Source: Helichrysum umbraculigerum
Lineage: Eukaryota > Streptophyta > Magnoliopsida > Asterales > Asteraceae
Length of the DNA: 64,000 nucleotides
Assembly (NCBI GenBank): GCA_949592205.1
Contig: CATIUR010000006.1
Coordinates: 64,538,001 to 64,602,000 of the forward strand
Direction: 5' to 3'
Of the stretch, positions 21,001 to 32,529 are shown piece after piece (positions within the stretch are counted from its first letter, which is position 1; the number at the start of each line of letters is the position of its first letter). Position numbers and translations under genes: made by a program. Below the pieces are notes generated by a model. It worked only from the letters and a program-made list of their open reading frames with translations. It was not told the origin of the DNA and did no database searches.

Positions 21001-24000
21001 ACGTCGCATATAGCGACATCAGCCTTAACGTCGCCAATACCTCACCACGTCGCACTTAGCGACGCAAGCCCCTACGTCGCAGAAATCAACATCGCATATA
21101 GCGACGCCACGTACAACGTCGCATTAAATTGCGAAACGTCGCCTTTAGCGACGTCATGCTCAACGTCGCAATCCTACCTGCGACGTCGCACCCAACGTCG
21201 CACAAATCAGAACCTCAAAAACATAGATTTTTACTAAGTATCGAGACTCGAAATTTATCACTCGATTTTACCCAAATTCGGTTCCAGATGCGTTTTTCGT
21301 CAAAGCAATATAGTAGAAATAAAAATTTTCCAAGCTGACCTGGCAGCTCGACCCCAGCCAGGGGCTCTGCCCCTTGGACCCCGTCAGGGGCTGCCGCCCC
21401 TTGGACCCCGCTACCAGGGGCGCTGCCCCCGGACCCCCGTACTTAGATTCCGTAACGGATTCTAAAACGAAATCAAAACACTTTTTCAAGTAAAACGCCA
21501 CGAAATCAAAATAATAATAGTTGAGATTATTATTACAAATCCGTCACCAACGGGCCGTACACTTTTCAAACACTTAAACGTATCAACCAAATAGTGGAGA
21601 TTTGGACATTATAGTTGAATGAACAACTACAAGGGTGATCTATTGAGATACCCAATCATGATTATAACCATCGCGTGTCGTGGACACCCTCAGGTTACAA
21701 GTCTTTGGACTTCATACTCGGCTAATCAACTTACGTTTGTTTAAACGCTTTCAGACTCAGGTGAGTCTCATAGCCCCTCTTTTACTGTTTTACTCAGGGG
21801 TGTGATATATTGCTCAACTTTTAACATGTGAACGCAAGTACCAACTTTTCATATACTACATGAGTTTTTTCGAAACTAATCCTTTTAAAGTCCTCCGTCA
21901 GCATAGTTGTTAATACGTTGTAGCGTGAATATTAGTATATGGTACCATATAGGATTGACCCACCTCGTCCGGGTTAGCAAGCACTAACCGGGTAAACGGA
22001 CGTACTAATATTTGGGAAGACGAATGTTGATTAGGCATTCGTGGAGGCACCTCGCCCGGAATTCTCTATAGGGGACCCGGCCCTCGAGTTAAGCTCAACT
22101 ATGTGCTCATGGCTGTATACACGATGACTATCATTTAATTGCTGGATGCAATTCATTATTTAATTGCTGGATGCAATTCATTATTTAAATCTTTCGGTTC
22201 ACACTATATTAACTGATTTCAAACCTGTGAGCTCACCAGCTTTTAGCTGACCTTTTAGCATATATCGCAGGTACCAAGCAGTAGGATGTTTCTGCTTCAG
22301 GATTTTAGCTCGAGTCAGCATACAGAAGATTGAGATTTTCTTGCATTAGTATATTTTGTACAAGTACTTATGTACTGAAATCTCATTTGATTTAAACTCG
22401 AGCTATGTAAAGCTTTAAATGTTGTAAACATTTCTATTATCAATATATTTTGTTAAAACGACGCATATAGAGTCGTTTACTATATATCTTTGTGCTTTGT
22501 TATTGATTAGTAACACCCAAATCAAGCTTCCGCAAATCATTCAATTTGGGGGTGTTACAACAACCATCTCTTTTCTTTCGTTTCTTTTCTTTTTGCAAAC
22601 TTTATAGTCTTAAGTTAGGTATTGACCACTGTTACCCTCGCAAATCATTGATGTCATTGATCCCCATTACAAAAATTTCTTTAGTTTTTCATTTATTGGA
22701 GGGGCACATAAGGTATTTGGCTAATAGCCAAACAGTTTTATAGAACTAAGTGCCCTGTCCGATGGTTGCAATTTTCAAGTATAGCATATGCACCTCTTTT
22801 TACATTCTAGCAATAACATGTAAAATGTGTGAAAAGTCGTTTTCATTTAGGACTAAAAAAAACAGCATCGTAAATTTGTAGATTACTCTGAAAGTATGTT
22901 TTAACCTCGTCATTGGTTTACGATTTACCTTATTCTATCAAGAGGTTTAGCTGCTAAAAGTAAAGATAGCAAGTGCCAGCCTGCGCCCCAGTTCCTATCT
23001 AGTATCTACAATGAATATGGTATACAAGCAGCTTCTCAAATATATTCAAGAGGGCAAAAAAGCATATACAGACAGTTTATCATGATTAAATATGTACTTA
23101 CTTGCAGTCCAACATTTCCATGAGATGAATTACTATTAAAAGTTCTTAGTAGAAACTCCCGCAAGCAGGAAGGATCATTCCCCTGCATAAATATCAAGAA
23201 CAGGTAGATGTTAGTTTCATCTTTAAATAGAGACAAATATAAGACAGTACATTCACATATATCCTGATTTACCTTATTGAGGAATGCTTTGAACTTTGTA
23301 AAGATAATCGGATCCATAAGCTCCCGTAATACCATCTTTATCATGATGAATCCAAGACATCTGGATTATATAAGATTAAAATAATGATCTTCCATATCTG
23401 TAAGGCATAATTAGCAAAGAATAATTTCCGTGTTCCTTTTGTTTCTCTTTGGTGCATACCTCATGTCAAATGCAATCATCATTTGTTGTCTGTCCGTGTT
23501 ATTTGAATTATTCTCAAAAAAGTCAGCAGCATTCCCCAATATTCCTACCTAAAGAAGAAGGTTAAAGAGGTGTAAAGAAACAAGTAGGGCATATATTACA
23601 GATAAGCATGCATCAAAAGAAGCTTTGATGCTCCAGTATTCCCATCATCATGCAACCAAATGATATGGATTTGGTAATGGCAGTGATATATGTTACTTGC
23701 TTTCATAGGTTAACTTAGGCTTAATAGCTAATATACTAAAAAGGAAACACGCATTCACTATGCATAGTTATGTGAAACATTTAAACTGGCATGCCAATAT
23801 ACTCACTTTAATATGCCTATCAACTGGACTTATATGAACATTCTCCAGTCTAAGCTCTGTATGGGCGAGTCCATGACTATGCAAGTAATTTACCTGAGGT
23901 AGAAAATCAACAAATATAATGAAGATCCTTCCAATACCTTGTCCATAGTATAACTACATTGTTGATTGTGCACACACATAAACAACATAACAGAAATAAC

Positions 24001-24503
24001 ATACTCCGATCAGCAGATCCCTCATCACAATTCGAGTAACACGTAGCTGGCGAGAGACTGCAGGGCCACCAACTGTATCATCACCCACCCTTCTCACAGA
24101 TTCTTCATCTAAAGCAAGCGTTGCTTCTAACGTTGGGAGCCAGTCAGTCTGACGAAGCCAGTGCCTCAAAGAAAAACTACCATGATACTGAAATTAAAGA
24201 AAGATTAAAACCCATGACGGTCTAAAACCTGTGACAGGTAAAACATTCTTTCATCTACAGCAAGAAAAATGAAGGGTATCTGTGCCTAAACAGAAAGAAA
24301 TAACACCAAATCTTCACTTTGAATAGGACCTACCCCATGGACTAGGGTAAATGAGCCCTCATCCTCCATTTCTTGGGAATATACGTAGCCATGAACTTGC
24401 ATTGAGTAGGAATGGTACATCAATTTACGGCGAGCCAATTTCTTTAACACCTGCACTCGAATTCGATGGCCAAGAATGTGAGTTCATATCACGGTTCCAT
24501 GCC

Positions 24504-24553
<50 letters not shown>

Positions 24554-25171
24554 TTAATACAGCCAAGTACCTGTATAGCACGTTTTCCTCTACGTTGTGC
24601 TTGAGCGCTAGTTAGTCGTCGAAGCACCACTCTCGTACTATGCAGAGGGCTGCGACTTCGTAAAGTCATATTTCAACATTTAGATAAGAGAGCATAACCA
24701 ACCAAAATATTACCTATCAGGATTCTTGATTATCGCTTCAAAAACAGCCTCGTCTCCCTACAAGAAGCCTCCAATCAGTCAGCACAAAAGATCAAAGTGA
24801 AGTATGAAGTCTGTAATACAGGATACATCAAAATTAAGTTGAATATTCCATACCCGTCCACCTAGACCAATGCTAACACGATCACTGATCTTAAAATCAG
24901 AAAACTTAAACTTCATGACATGGCTGAGTTCTTCTCCCTCCAAAGTATCAGAAGTAGACACACTAGCATCCTCTTCGAATTCCAAAGGAGATAGAGCTTC
25001 TCGCGACAATGAACACCTGATTTTTGATCTTTGTTTCGGAAACGAATCAAATGTTGTTCGCATCCGAGGCAAGCAACTTGGTCGTATTAATGTTGTCGGC
25101 AAATTGTAACTGTAGCGTGAGACTTCCACAGTTTCAAAAAGTGCAGCAGAATGCACTCCGGATAAAGCCAT
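18024..25171 (-). CDS. PAP14: PAP14-like protein: pseudokinase plus plastid-lipid-associated (fibrillin) domain, 13 exons
   Basis: Exons from the start: 25171-24854, 24757-24714, 24655-24571, 24450-24334, 24187-24005, 23893-23807, 23548-23460, 23360-23273, 23182-23102, 23005-22929, 19646-19511, 19325-19263, 18662-18024. All junctions are GT-AG and in frame, for 668 residues, close to the Arabidopsis protein (about 670 aa from memory). A likely plastid transit region leads into a kinase-like fold: glycine loop FKISDRVSIGLGGRGD, catalytic loop HSHGLAHTELRLENVHI and KVGILGNAADFF where DFG should be. HRD is HTE and DFG is absent, so phosphotransfer is unlikely. Exon 13 carries the fibrillin/PAP part (NWLGLLPGRWRLVYCTG, FIGDVYLTISQP, DIDVTLILNEPL), tied to plastid lipid bodies. 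Intron 10 holds a solo LTR; intron 3 a (TG)n run. Confidence 0.92.
20037..22559 (+). mobile_element. Solo LTR of the Ty3 family, 2523 bp, in PAP14-like intron 10
   Basis: Runs from TGTAACACCCGCC to GGGGGTGTTACA and is flanked by a perfect 5-bp target duplication ACAAC (20032-20036 and 22560-22564). It aligns with the whole 5' LTR of the 1-8928 element in opposite orientation but has many substitutions and a different internal palindrome array. No internal region remains, the expected outcome of recombination between the two LTRs of a complete element. It is antisense to the host gene and enlarges intron 10 to about 3.3 kb. Confidence 0.96.
20885..21210. repeat. ACGTCGCA / TGCGACGT palindrome array in the solo LTR
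   Basis: About fifteen copies of cgtcgca or tgcgacg in both directions, including full palindromes such as tgcgacgtcgca. It occupies the LTR position where the other family member has TTGTGTCGCA repeats. It is extremely CpG-rich, so a likely target of cytosine methylation. Confidence 0.85.
24508..24552. repeat. (TG)n microsatellite in PAP14-like intron 3
   Basis: An uninterrupted tg dinucleotide run of about 20 units in the intron between the exons at 24655-24571 and 24450-24334. The short ORFs across it are artefacts. Confidence 0.95.
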
Positions 25172-25200
25172 TGTATTTAAAATCTAAACCTGAACACTAC

Positions 25201-25815
25201 ACTGCAACAAAACCTCTACAAGTTTATTACAACGTCAATTACAATCGTGTAGTCCAACTTTATATACAAAGTTAATATACATATTCTTTATCCAAACAAA
25301 ATCAACTGTCTGGTACACATAAAAGGGAATCAATTTGACTTTGACCCTCACAGAACAAACTTGAATCCAAAATCAAAGTGAATTCCTTCCAATGTCAAAA
25401 TAAGTTTAACAAATATGTCAAACCATTACGCAGTATACGAAATTTACTAAACAGATTCAGTCAGTACCCATCTTATCAGTAGCAACCATAAAAAAAAACC
25501 TACAGAATATGAAATATATTCTACTTCTGTATGGTCAGGTTTTGAGATCAAATTTTAACTAAATTGTCATCAGCTATCATACAAGCACCCGAATTAGGTT
25601 AAACACAAATCATAAAGCGTAAACAATTTATCTTGACCAAGAATAAAATTGAAAAACAAAAATTAAAATATAAAGATGAGAAGGAGATGACTTACCTAAT
25701 CAAATTAGCATGAGGAGGGAAAGCGAAATTAGATATTGAATTGAAATATAAATGTAATTAATTTGGGGGTTTGATTGAAAACGGGATCATATATATACAT
25801 AATAATATATTATTG
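25201..25815 (-). promoter_or_regulatory. PAP14-like 5' leader with a probable UTR intron and upstream TATA-like tract
   Basis: On the minus strand GATTAG|GTAAGT at 25695 is a strong donor and ttttgttgcag ending at 25202 a strong acceptor 30 bp before the ATG, which suggests a 494-bp 5'-UTR intron. Upstream, tatatatatgatcc near 25784-25800 is a candidate TATA box. Both are inferred from sequence only. Confidence 0.5.
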
Positions 25816-25819
25816 GAAT

Positions 25820-26550
25820 TTGAGTGTATGTATGTGGGATTGTGGGAAGGGGTTGCGTGTGTTAGAGAATGTGTGTAACGTCTCGACGTGAGTCTCTCGC
25901 ATGTCTGCGTCGGTGTGGCGCGTACCCTAACAAGTAACAATAATATCTAGGCGACCATAAGTCATAACAATGTTACGAGCCCTAATTTTGGACTACATTC
26001 ATAACCCGCTATTTCTAATATTTTCGATTGCTACTCAGTACCTTCATTTTTACATTTTGTACTTTTTATGTACTTTATTCTATAACTTTTTCTTACATTA
26101 TGTACTTTTCTCTTTTCTGTACTTTATTTCAAGGGGGGGTATGGTAAGTATATTTGGGAGGTATGGATAGATTATCCCATATTTTTTCTTTCTTTTTTTA
26201 ACTGATAACAAATGTTTTATAATTTTAAATCTTGCAAATCTTATACCCATCCCAGTGTAGAGTATAACTTGATAATGCATATTTTTGTTGAATTTATCAA
26301 GATAAAAAATGAATGCAGGATTTGTAACCATCCATCTTTAAAACAAGATAAGTGTAAATTTCTATTGAAATAGAATTGCAAACTTTCAATCTACTATAAT
26401 TTCCTTATAATTTCATGTTTGGTTTGTAAATATTCATTGGAACTCAAAAGTACCAGTTAAAAATAAGACACGTGTAATCCATTAATTCTCTCCTTGCATT
26501 TACCGATATTTTTTCACTTCAACTAATCATTTTTTTAGGCCTTGATTTCA
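25820..26550. other. Intergenic stretch upstream of the PAP14-like gene
   Basis: AT-rich, with a g-run at about 26134 and no coding potential that I trust. It separates the PAP14-like promoter from the MULE-like element. Confidence 0.4.
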
Positions 26551-26554
26551 GTTT

Positions 26555-27670
26555 GGGTAAATTGCAAATATTGTCCCTGTGGTCTTGTAGTTTTGCCGAT
26601 TTTATCCTTTTACTTTTTTCCTCGCATTTTTATCCATGTGCTTAACAATTTTGCCGCATTTGTCCTTCTGTAAATTTCAATTAACTTTTTCAATTAAATT
26701 ATATAAAATGACACAAATACCCTTAACACACCATTTTTCCAACTTTTCCAACAGTAGCTTAACACACCATTTTTTATCCCTTTTTCATTAAATCACAAAC
26801 ACATTCTAATTCATTGGCAAAAATCATCAAACAAAAACAAAATCCAATTTTACAAATTGAAATCCTTATTTTGAGTAACACAAGTTACCCAAACATCAAA
26901 TTCAACAAACCCAAAATTACATAAACATCAAATTCATGTCGTTTTAGTCATTGGGATGACATCAAATTCATTAAATCGCCAGAATCGTTACTGAAAGTGA
27001 AGGCAAACATGGATATGAAGGCGGCGGTTGGTGGGCGGGTGGGTTCGACGGTGGTGAAGGATCTGTTTGCACATTGACGGTGGTTTGCGTGGCGGTTACC
27101 GGAGATCTAGATCTGTAACGGTGGTTTGCGTGGCGGTTACCGGAGATCTAGATTTGTAACAGATCTGTTTGCGTGGTTAGAAAACGATGCAAACAAAACC
27201 TTAAATCTGTTTGTGCAGTCGAAAAAAGGAGTTACGGAGACAGATCCGATTGTGGTGATTATGATCTGAGATTTCAGGTTGCGGTGGTGGTGGTTTGAAC
27301 GAAATGGGAATGGGGTGGAACGAAGTTTCAGGTCGGGGTGTAGGGTGGTGGTGGTGGTGGTGAATGGGGTGTAGTGGTGGTGGTGGTGAATGGTTGTTGT
27401 GAGGAGTGTGGAAAAATTTAAAATCAATCATGTGTGGCAGAGATGGTAGCGATGTAAAATTAGGGTTTGGTCGGGAAGAAATGTCAAGTAAGGGTATTAT
27501 TGTCATTTTACTGCAGTTAACTGTGTATTTGTTAACTTTAACGGGAGTTAACGTTAAAAGAACAAAAATAATGAAAACCAAGACTACGAGGACAAAAAAT
27601 GCGAGAAAAAAATAAAAGGATAAAATCAGTGAAATGACAATACCACAAAGACAAAAATTGCAATTTACCC
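26555..27670. mobile_element. Non-autonomous MULE-like element with long TIRs
   Basis: The left end gggtaaattgcaaatattgt and the complement of the right end gggtaaattgcaatttttgt match over roughly 90 bp (about 80 percent by eye). The similarity seems to continue to about 190 bp (aaaatgacacaaatacccttaac against aaaatgacaataatacccttact). The flanks tttcagttt (26546-26554) and tttaagttt (27671-27679) form a 9-bp target duplication with one mismatch, the size expected for Mutator-like elements. The interior is 41-bp tandem duplicated (27079-27160) and ggtggt-rich. It encodes no transposase; His/Thr-rich minus-strand frames there are by-products of the ggt repeat. Confidence 0.82.
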
Positions 27671-28067
27671 TTTAAGTTTATATATTCAATTCTACCAAAC
27701 TTTTTTTTTTTCAATATTAGACAACTCTTTAAACTAAGTTTTGTTTTAATAAACTCACATTAGATTCTATGTCAGTCATTAAAATACAATTTCATCTTTC
27801 GTACCACTCACTATATTAACAAAAATGCAGAAACATAAGGAAATCTTCATGTTTTTTAGAATGCAATTATATATCAACAAAATACTTATTTTCCACAATC
27901 ACAAAATGTTCTTGATCATAGTTCTCTTCTTTACTTTTTTTCAGTAACCATTTTGTGTAAACCTATAGAGTTATATGCTACAAAAAGAAAATACTAACAT
28001 TTTAAGATAATTGCTAGCTGCTATGCTATGCTCGAAATATAAAATGGATACAAGTACAATAAGGCCA

Positions 28068-29468
28068 CTAAGGTTTCCTCATTTCAAACAAGTGATTTAC
28101 ACAAACATCAATATAATGATCATTCTTACTCTTGTCACCAAACACTCCTTTCATTTCTTTTACATTTCCCCTCAATGACTCGCCTTCTTCACTCACCATT
28201 GCGAGTTTGATCGACTCAGACACCGAGTCACTAGTAAATGACCCGTCTGTCTCGTTTCTCGGAATCTCGACTCCCAGTTTCTTTCCGCTTAGTAACCTCA
28301 CATTCAAACCTTGATCATTCATAACAGGGAAAAGGATCAAAACCCGCCCAAATGTAAGTCCTTCAATAGCCGAGTTCCAACCACAATGAGTCAAGAAACC
28401 ACCTATTGACGAGTGACTAAGTATCCTAACTTGTGGGACCCACCCAATGTTAATAATCCCACGACCCTTGACCCTCTTGATAAATCCATCAGGAAGCTGA
28501 GCTGACTCGATGATTGACTTTCTTATAACCCAAAAGAAAGGAAACCCCGAATGCTCCAAACCTAGAGCCAACTCATTGAGTTCAAGTTGACTTAAAATCG
28601 CCTCACTCCCAAGTGCAACAAAAACAACCGAGTTAACTCGTTGTTCGTCTAACCAATTTTTGATAAAATCCCAATTGTCATAATCATCAAACTCGTCGTT
28701 TTCTAGCGACGGGGGCAAGAAACCAATTGGGATAACGGGCTTTTGATAAAGCTCACAAACAAGATCAAACCACTCGGGTTCAAACTCATTAGTTGTTCTG
28801 AATAAAACCAAATCACAACCTTCAATCGAGGCTAGAAACCTTACGGTATCCGACACACCCGACTCATTCCCCACCGCACCCTCTGTGTACTTTGTTACCT
28901 CGTGGAGCCGGTACATGATATCCGATTCAAACGGGACCCATTCAGGCACCCGACAAAAATCTTCAGCCGTTGATCTTGTAACAGTTCCATTTGTCAACTG
29001 CGATGGAGGACCAAGAAAAGCTTGTGTTGCAGCAGTGAAGAGGCTAAAGTAAGCAGTGGAGATACCGAGTTTTGATGCAATTGAAGGTAGCCAATGAGAA
29101 GGATAGTCAAAAATAACCCAGTCAACTTTCGGGTTAGCAGTTTCAAGAAAAGTGACTAGAGGTAACTCTAGCAGATCAAATGCTATTTTTAGAAACTGGG
29201 ATTTTTGGTAAGGTATATCCATTGATGACTCTGCTAGTTCTGGCAAACTTTCTACTTTAGGAAAGGGAAGTGGGACTAGTTTGAAATTGTGAGATAGTTT
29301 AGGGGGTATTTTGGGAATTCTTTCCAGATTTCTTGGAGTAGAAATGTATGAGATTTTATGGCCCTTTTGAGATAAGATTTTGGAGAAGTGAAAGAAAGGT
29401 ATGAGATGACCCATGGCTAGCCATGGGAACATTGCTATGTGAAGAGATTTATCTTCGGGTTTCTCCAT
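28068..29468 (-). CDS. UDP-glycosyltransferase, family 1 (UGT91-like)
   Basis: Single-exon, 466 residues, the usual length of a plant UGT. N-terminal MFPWLAMGHLIPFFHFSKIL contains the catalytic His (residue 21) that deprotonates the acceptor. The C-terminal PSPG sugar-donor box (about residues 340-383) begins WVPQVRILSHSSIGGFLTHC and continues with HCGWNSAIEGL and FPVMNDQ, ending in the usual Asp-Gln. No signal peptide or membrane span, so a cytosolic enzyme transferring a sugar from a UDP-sugar to a small acceptor. Overall pattern resembles family 91, whose members often extend a sugar chain on flavonoids or terpenoid glycosides; acceptor and sugar cannot be read from sequence. The ATG at 29468 fits the normal N-terminus; no biosynthetic partner lies nearby. 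Confidence 0.93.
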   Translation of the reverse strand: MEKPEDKSLHIAMFPWLAMGHLIPFFHFSKILSQKGHKISYISTPRNLERIPKIPPKLSHNFKLVPLPFPKVESLPELAESSMDIPYQKSQFLKIAFDLLELPLVTFLETANPKVDWVIFDYPSHWLPSIASKLGISTAYFSLFTAATQAFLGPPSQLTNGTVTRSTAEDFCRVPEWVPFESDIMYRLHEVTKYTEGAVGNESGVSDTVRFLASIEGCDLVLFRTTNEFEPEWFDLVCELYQKPVIPIGFLPPSLENDEFDDYDNWDFIKNWLDEQRVNSVVFVALGSEAILSQLELNELALGLEHSGFPFFWVIRKSIIESAQLPDGFIKRVKGRGIINIGWVPQVRILSHSSIGGFLTHCGWNSAIEGLTFGRVLILFPVMNDQGLNVRLLSGKKLGVEIPRNETDGSFTSDSVSESIKLAMVSEEGESLRGNVKEMKGVFGDKSKNDHYIDVCVNHLFEMRKP

Positions 29469-29479
29469 GGCTTTAAAAA

Positions 29480-30790
29480 ATTACCCCCGTGTACCAAGAC
29501 AGTCTCAGTGGTTCGAACCGATAGCTCAATCCAGCAACCTTTGTTTTCACAATAGAGGATTTGAAAGGTTAAAAAGATGAAATGGGAGATTATGATTGAA
29601 GCTTTAAGGTGTTCATCTCCTTGTTAGATATCTATTACTAGCAAACATACAAGAAGTAGACAAAGCAGCCATGTTTGACTAAAAAAGGCAAACGAAAATG
29701 AAAGAAAATAGATAAAAAGAATAAATAAATAAATAGAAGATAAAGTTACTTATTGAAGAGCTCAAATTATTAATACCTTCCTGTCAATCTGTCATGATCA
29801 AAAAGGAATGAATTAAAATATTTGGATTACAAAATGAATAAAATATGAAGTCTTTTCATTTTCTTTTTCTTTTTGAAACAGCGGAAACTTTCATTAGTTC
29901 ACCAAATACAATGCACCTCAATAAGCCATTTCATTTACATGGTCAATTTAATATATAACTTTTTTTATCTATAAAGTAGGTGAGTCTTGCACCGGCATTA
30001 ATATGTGACAAAATAGTTTACAAGCTTTATCACAGAAGTTTAGAGACATATAAAATCATAAACAATATATAATGTAAACAAATAGGGCTGTTTTAGCATT
30101 GTGATACACAACATCTATTTATTTGATATTTGGAGCCATCACCCATGACAACAGTCAAATAATTTCTTTGAATCGAATCAAACCATATAAAGTCTCTTCA
30201 ACTCGATTTAGCTTAATTATTTGAATAACTTATAATTATACAATACACTGGAATGTTTTGTAAAATAAATACTTCTAGAAGCAGAAAACCGCAAAAGAGA
30301 TGATAGGTCAATTCGGACAAAGCCATATCTCTGAACAAGCCATACAGGTTAAATAAAAGAAGTTAGGTTAAAAACAAACTTATCAAATGGGCCGACAGTC
30401 GCCCAAAGTGTATTCATAATGCATAAAACATCCTAAATCATTTTATTTTAAAGGGGTTAAATTATCACTGAATTATTTTACTTTTTGTAACTATATCTTA
30501 CTCACTGATTATAACACAAAAGATAAAAAGTTAAAGTAATATGATCCATACCAAAATGTCATTTGACTCGTTATTCAACATTCCAACCTGCCCATTTGCA
30601 ATCCCTAGGAGACAGTAACTGCAAATTAGAGATATGCGAGAATCAAAATCAAGCTAGAATGCATTAATCCTATGTAGCTTAAAAATCTGGTTAACATAAC
30701 AAGTACGAAGTATAAACATATACACTAATGCATCAATCTTTATCATGAACTAGATAAGTACAAATTGGGTATGTTTTACCTGAACTGCAA
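29480..30790. other. Intergenic stretch between UGT and PPR genes
   Basis: AT-rich spacer. Around 30300-30610 it holds a diverged copy of the dispersed small element seen in SABRE introns: caaatgggccgacagtcg, cccaaagtgtattcataatg, catcctaaatcattttattt and an end with cccatttgcaatcccta. No gene seen. Confidence 0.5.
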
Positions 30791-30797
30791 ATTCCAG

Positions 30798-32528
30798 TCA
30801 AGATTTAATCAAAGCACCATGTTCATCCATGCTTAAAACTGACTGGAAGAGTGTTCGCCATCTTTTGCAGAAATGAAAATGCCCATTTTCAATCGTGTTG
30901 TTTAAGTACACAAATGCTTCATTCGCTCGACCACAATCGCATAATAATCGTATAATTCTCTCGTATAATGCACCAGTGACCACCATTTTGCTCTTCAACA
31001 TCTCTTCAAACACCATAAGTGCTTTGGAAACATTATTACGGTCACAATATCCATTTAACATGATTGTGTAAGTCATCACATTAGGTTTCTCAAAGTTAGC
31101 TTCACGCAATTGCAATTTTTTAAAGAAGAGCTCTGCTTTGTCCATACTATTTTCATTCCAATAACTATTCAATATAGAATTACAAACATTTGAATCATTT
31201 ACAAAACCACTAACCTTTATAATCTCTTTAAACAACCTCACAGCATCATCTGTTTTACCCTTTTCACACAACCCCATAATTACGTAACTACCTATTTCAT
31301 CAACACGAACCAACCCCTTTTTCTTTTGACTTCTAAAGAATTTCATAGCATCTTCATCTCTACCACCTCGAAAAAGCGCTTTTATAAATGACCCATAAAC
31401 ACAAATTTCAGGCAATGTACTACCACTAATCATCTTCTTCAACAAAACTTCCGCATCATCAGATTTCCCAACATCACACAATGCACGAAAATAGGTTTCA
31501 TAAGCCATCATTTCCGGAACAACACCTTCACAATTCAATTGAAATATCGCTCTTCTACCCTCCTTTAACTCCAACTTTCTCTCTTTAACTCCTCTCATGG
31601 GTACCCGTTTTATCAACTTTTTGAATAACTTATTAGCTTCACGATACTTACCTGATTTACAAAGACCATGAAGAAAAGTTCCGTATACACAGATATCAAT
31701 AATAAATCCATTTTTAACAAGTTTTCTCAATACGAAATCAGCTTCAATAATATTCCCATTTCTACAAAAACACTTGAACATCGAAAAGTACGTCCAGTTA
31801 TCAACATACATACCATGATCATACATTTCATTCACAACCTTTTTCGCCAACAACCCTTCATTCACATTACACAAAGCACCACATAAAGCAACATAACTTT
31901 GTCTATCCATAACACTTCCACCACCCATAAAAATCCTCTCATAAACATGTTTAATCTCATCAACACCACCAAATTTACAAACTAGCATCACATAATCCGA
32001 AAAATCAAAACTTTTTTCAGACCCACATATTTCTGCCCATACATTATCAACATCATGAATTGTACCATCTTTAACTAATAAATCAAACACTAAACAATAC
32101 AGAAAACAATCACTTACTGTTTTTCTCGATTTCAGATGCGAAATTACTGCTTTGCCCCTACCAAGTTTATTGATTTGGGAAAGGCAATCGATTAATATGA
32201 GAGAAGTTGCTGAATCTAACAAATGGGTTTTGGATATTAGTGAATCTAGTGTGGTTAGAGATGAGTAATTTTTGGGGGTTTTGGAGATAAGTTTGAATTG
32301 ATTAAGTAGGGATTGCAGTGACGGAGATAGAGATGGACACGGCGCCGGATTCTGCGGCTGCGGAGGGGTGGTCGCCGGAGAGTACGTGGTGGAGAAGAAT
32401 GCTGTTAGTGGTCGCCGGAGATGTAACGAAGAGGGTGAGTAGAGCTTCATGATTAACAAAGAAGTCATGTGAGCGGGTGTTTCACTGTAGGCGAGACTCG
32501 GGTTCGGATTTACGGGTTGTACTTGCAT
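30798..32528 (-). CDS. P-class pentatricopeptide repeat protein, probably mitochondrial
   Basis: Single-exon, up to 576 residues. Tandem degenerate 35-residue helical pairs start near residue 165 and run to the end, for example DNWTYFSMFKCFCRNGNIIE, DICVYGTFLHGLCKSGKYRE and NVMTYTIMLNGYCDRNNVSK. No E, DYW or SMR tail, so a P-class RNA-binding protein that would stabilise, process or help translate an organelle transcript. The annotated first Met (32528) precedes a Pro/Asn-rich stretch; Met21 (32468) or Met27 (32450, MKLYSPSSLHLRRPLTAFFS) gives a better Arg/Ser-rich, acid-poor targeting peptide and may be the true start. The target RNA cannot be deduced here. Confidence 0.9.
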   Translation of the reverse strand: MQVQPVNPNPSLAYSETPAHMTSLLIMKLYSPSSLHLRRPLTAFFSTTYSPATTPPQPQNPAPCPSLSPSLQSLLNQFKLISKTPKNYSSLTTLDSLISKTHLLDSATSLILIDCLSQINKLGRGKAVISHLKSRKTVSDCFLYCLVFDLLVKDGTIHDVDNVWAEICGSEKSFDFSDYVMLVCKFGGVDEIKHVYERIFMGGGSVMDRQSYVALCGALCNVNEGLLAKKVVNEMYDHGMYVDNWTYFSMFKCFCRNGNIIEADFVLRKLVKNGFIIDICVYGTFLHGLCKSGKYREANKLFKKLIKRVPMRGVKERKLELKEGRRAIFQLNCEGVVPEMMAYETYFRALCDVGKSDDAEVLLKKMISGSTLPEICVYGSFIKALFRGGRDEDAMKFFRSQKKKGLVRVDEIGSYVIMGLCEKGKTDDAVRLFKEIIKVSGFVNDSNVCNSILNSYWNENSMDKAELFFKKLQLREANFEKPNVMTYTIMLNGYCDRNNVSKALMVFEEMLKSKMVVTGALYERIIRLLCDCGRANEAFVYLNNTIENGHFHFCKRWRTLFQSVLSMDEHGALIKS

Positions 32529-32529
32529 T

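Noticed and set aside
27137..27581. His/Thr- and His/Pro-rich ORFs
   Set aside because: By-products of the ggtggt repeats inside the MULE-like element, with no conserved domain.
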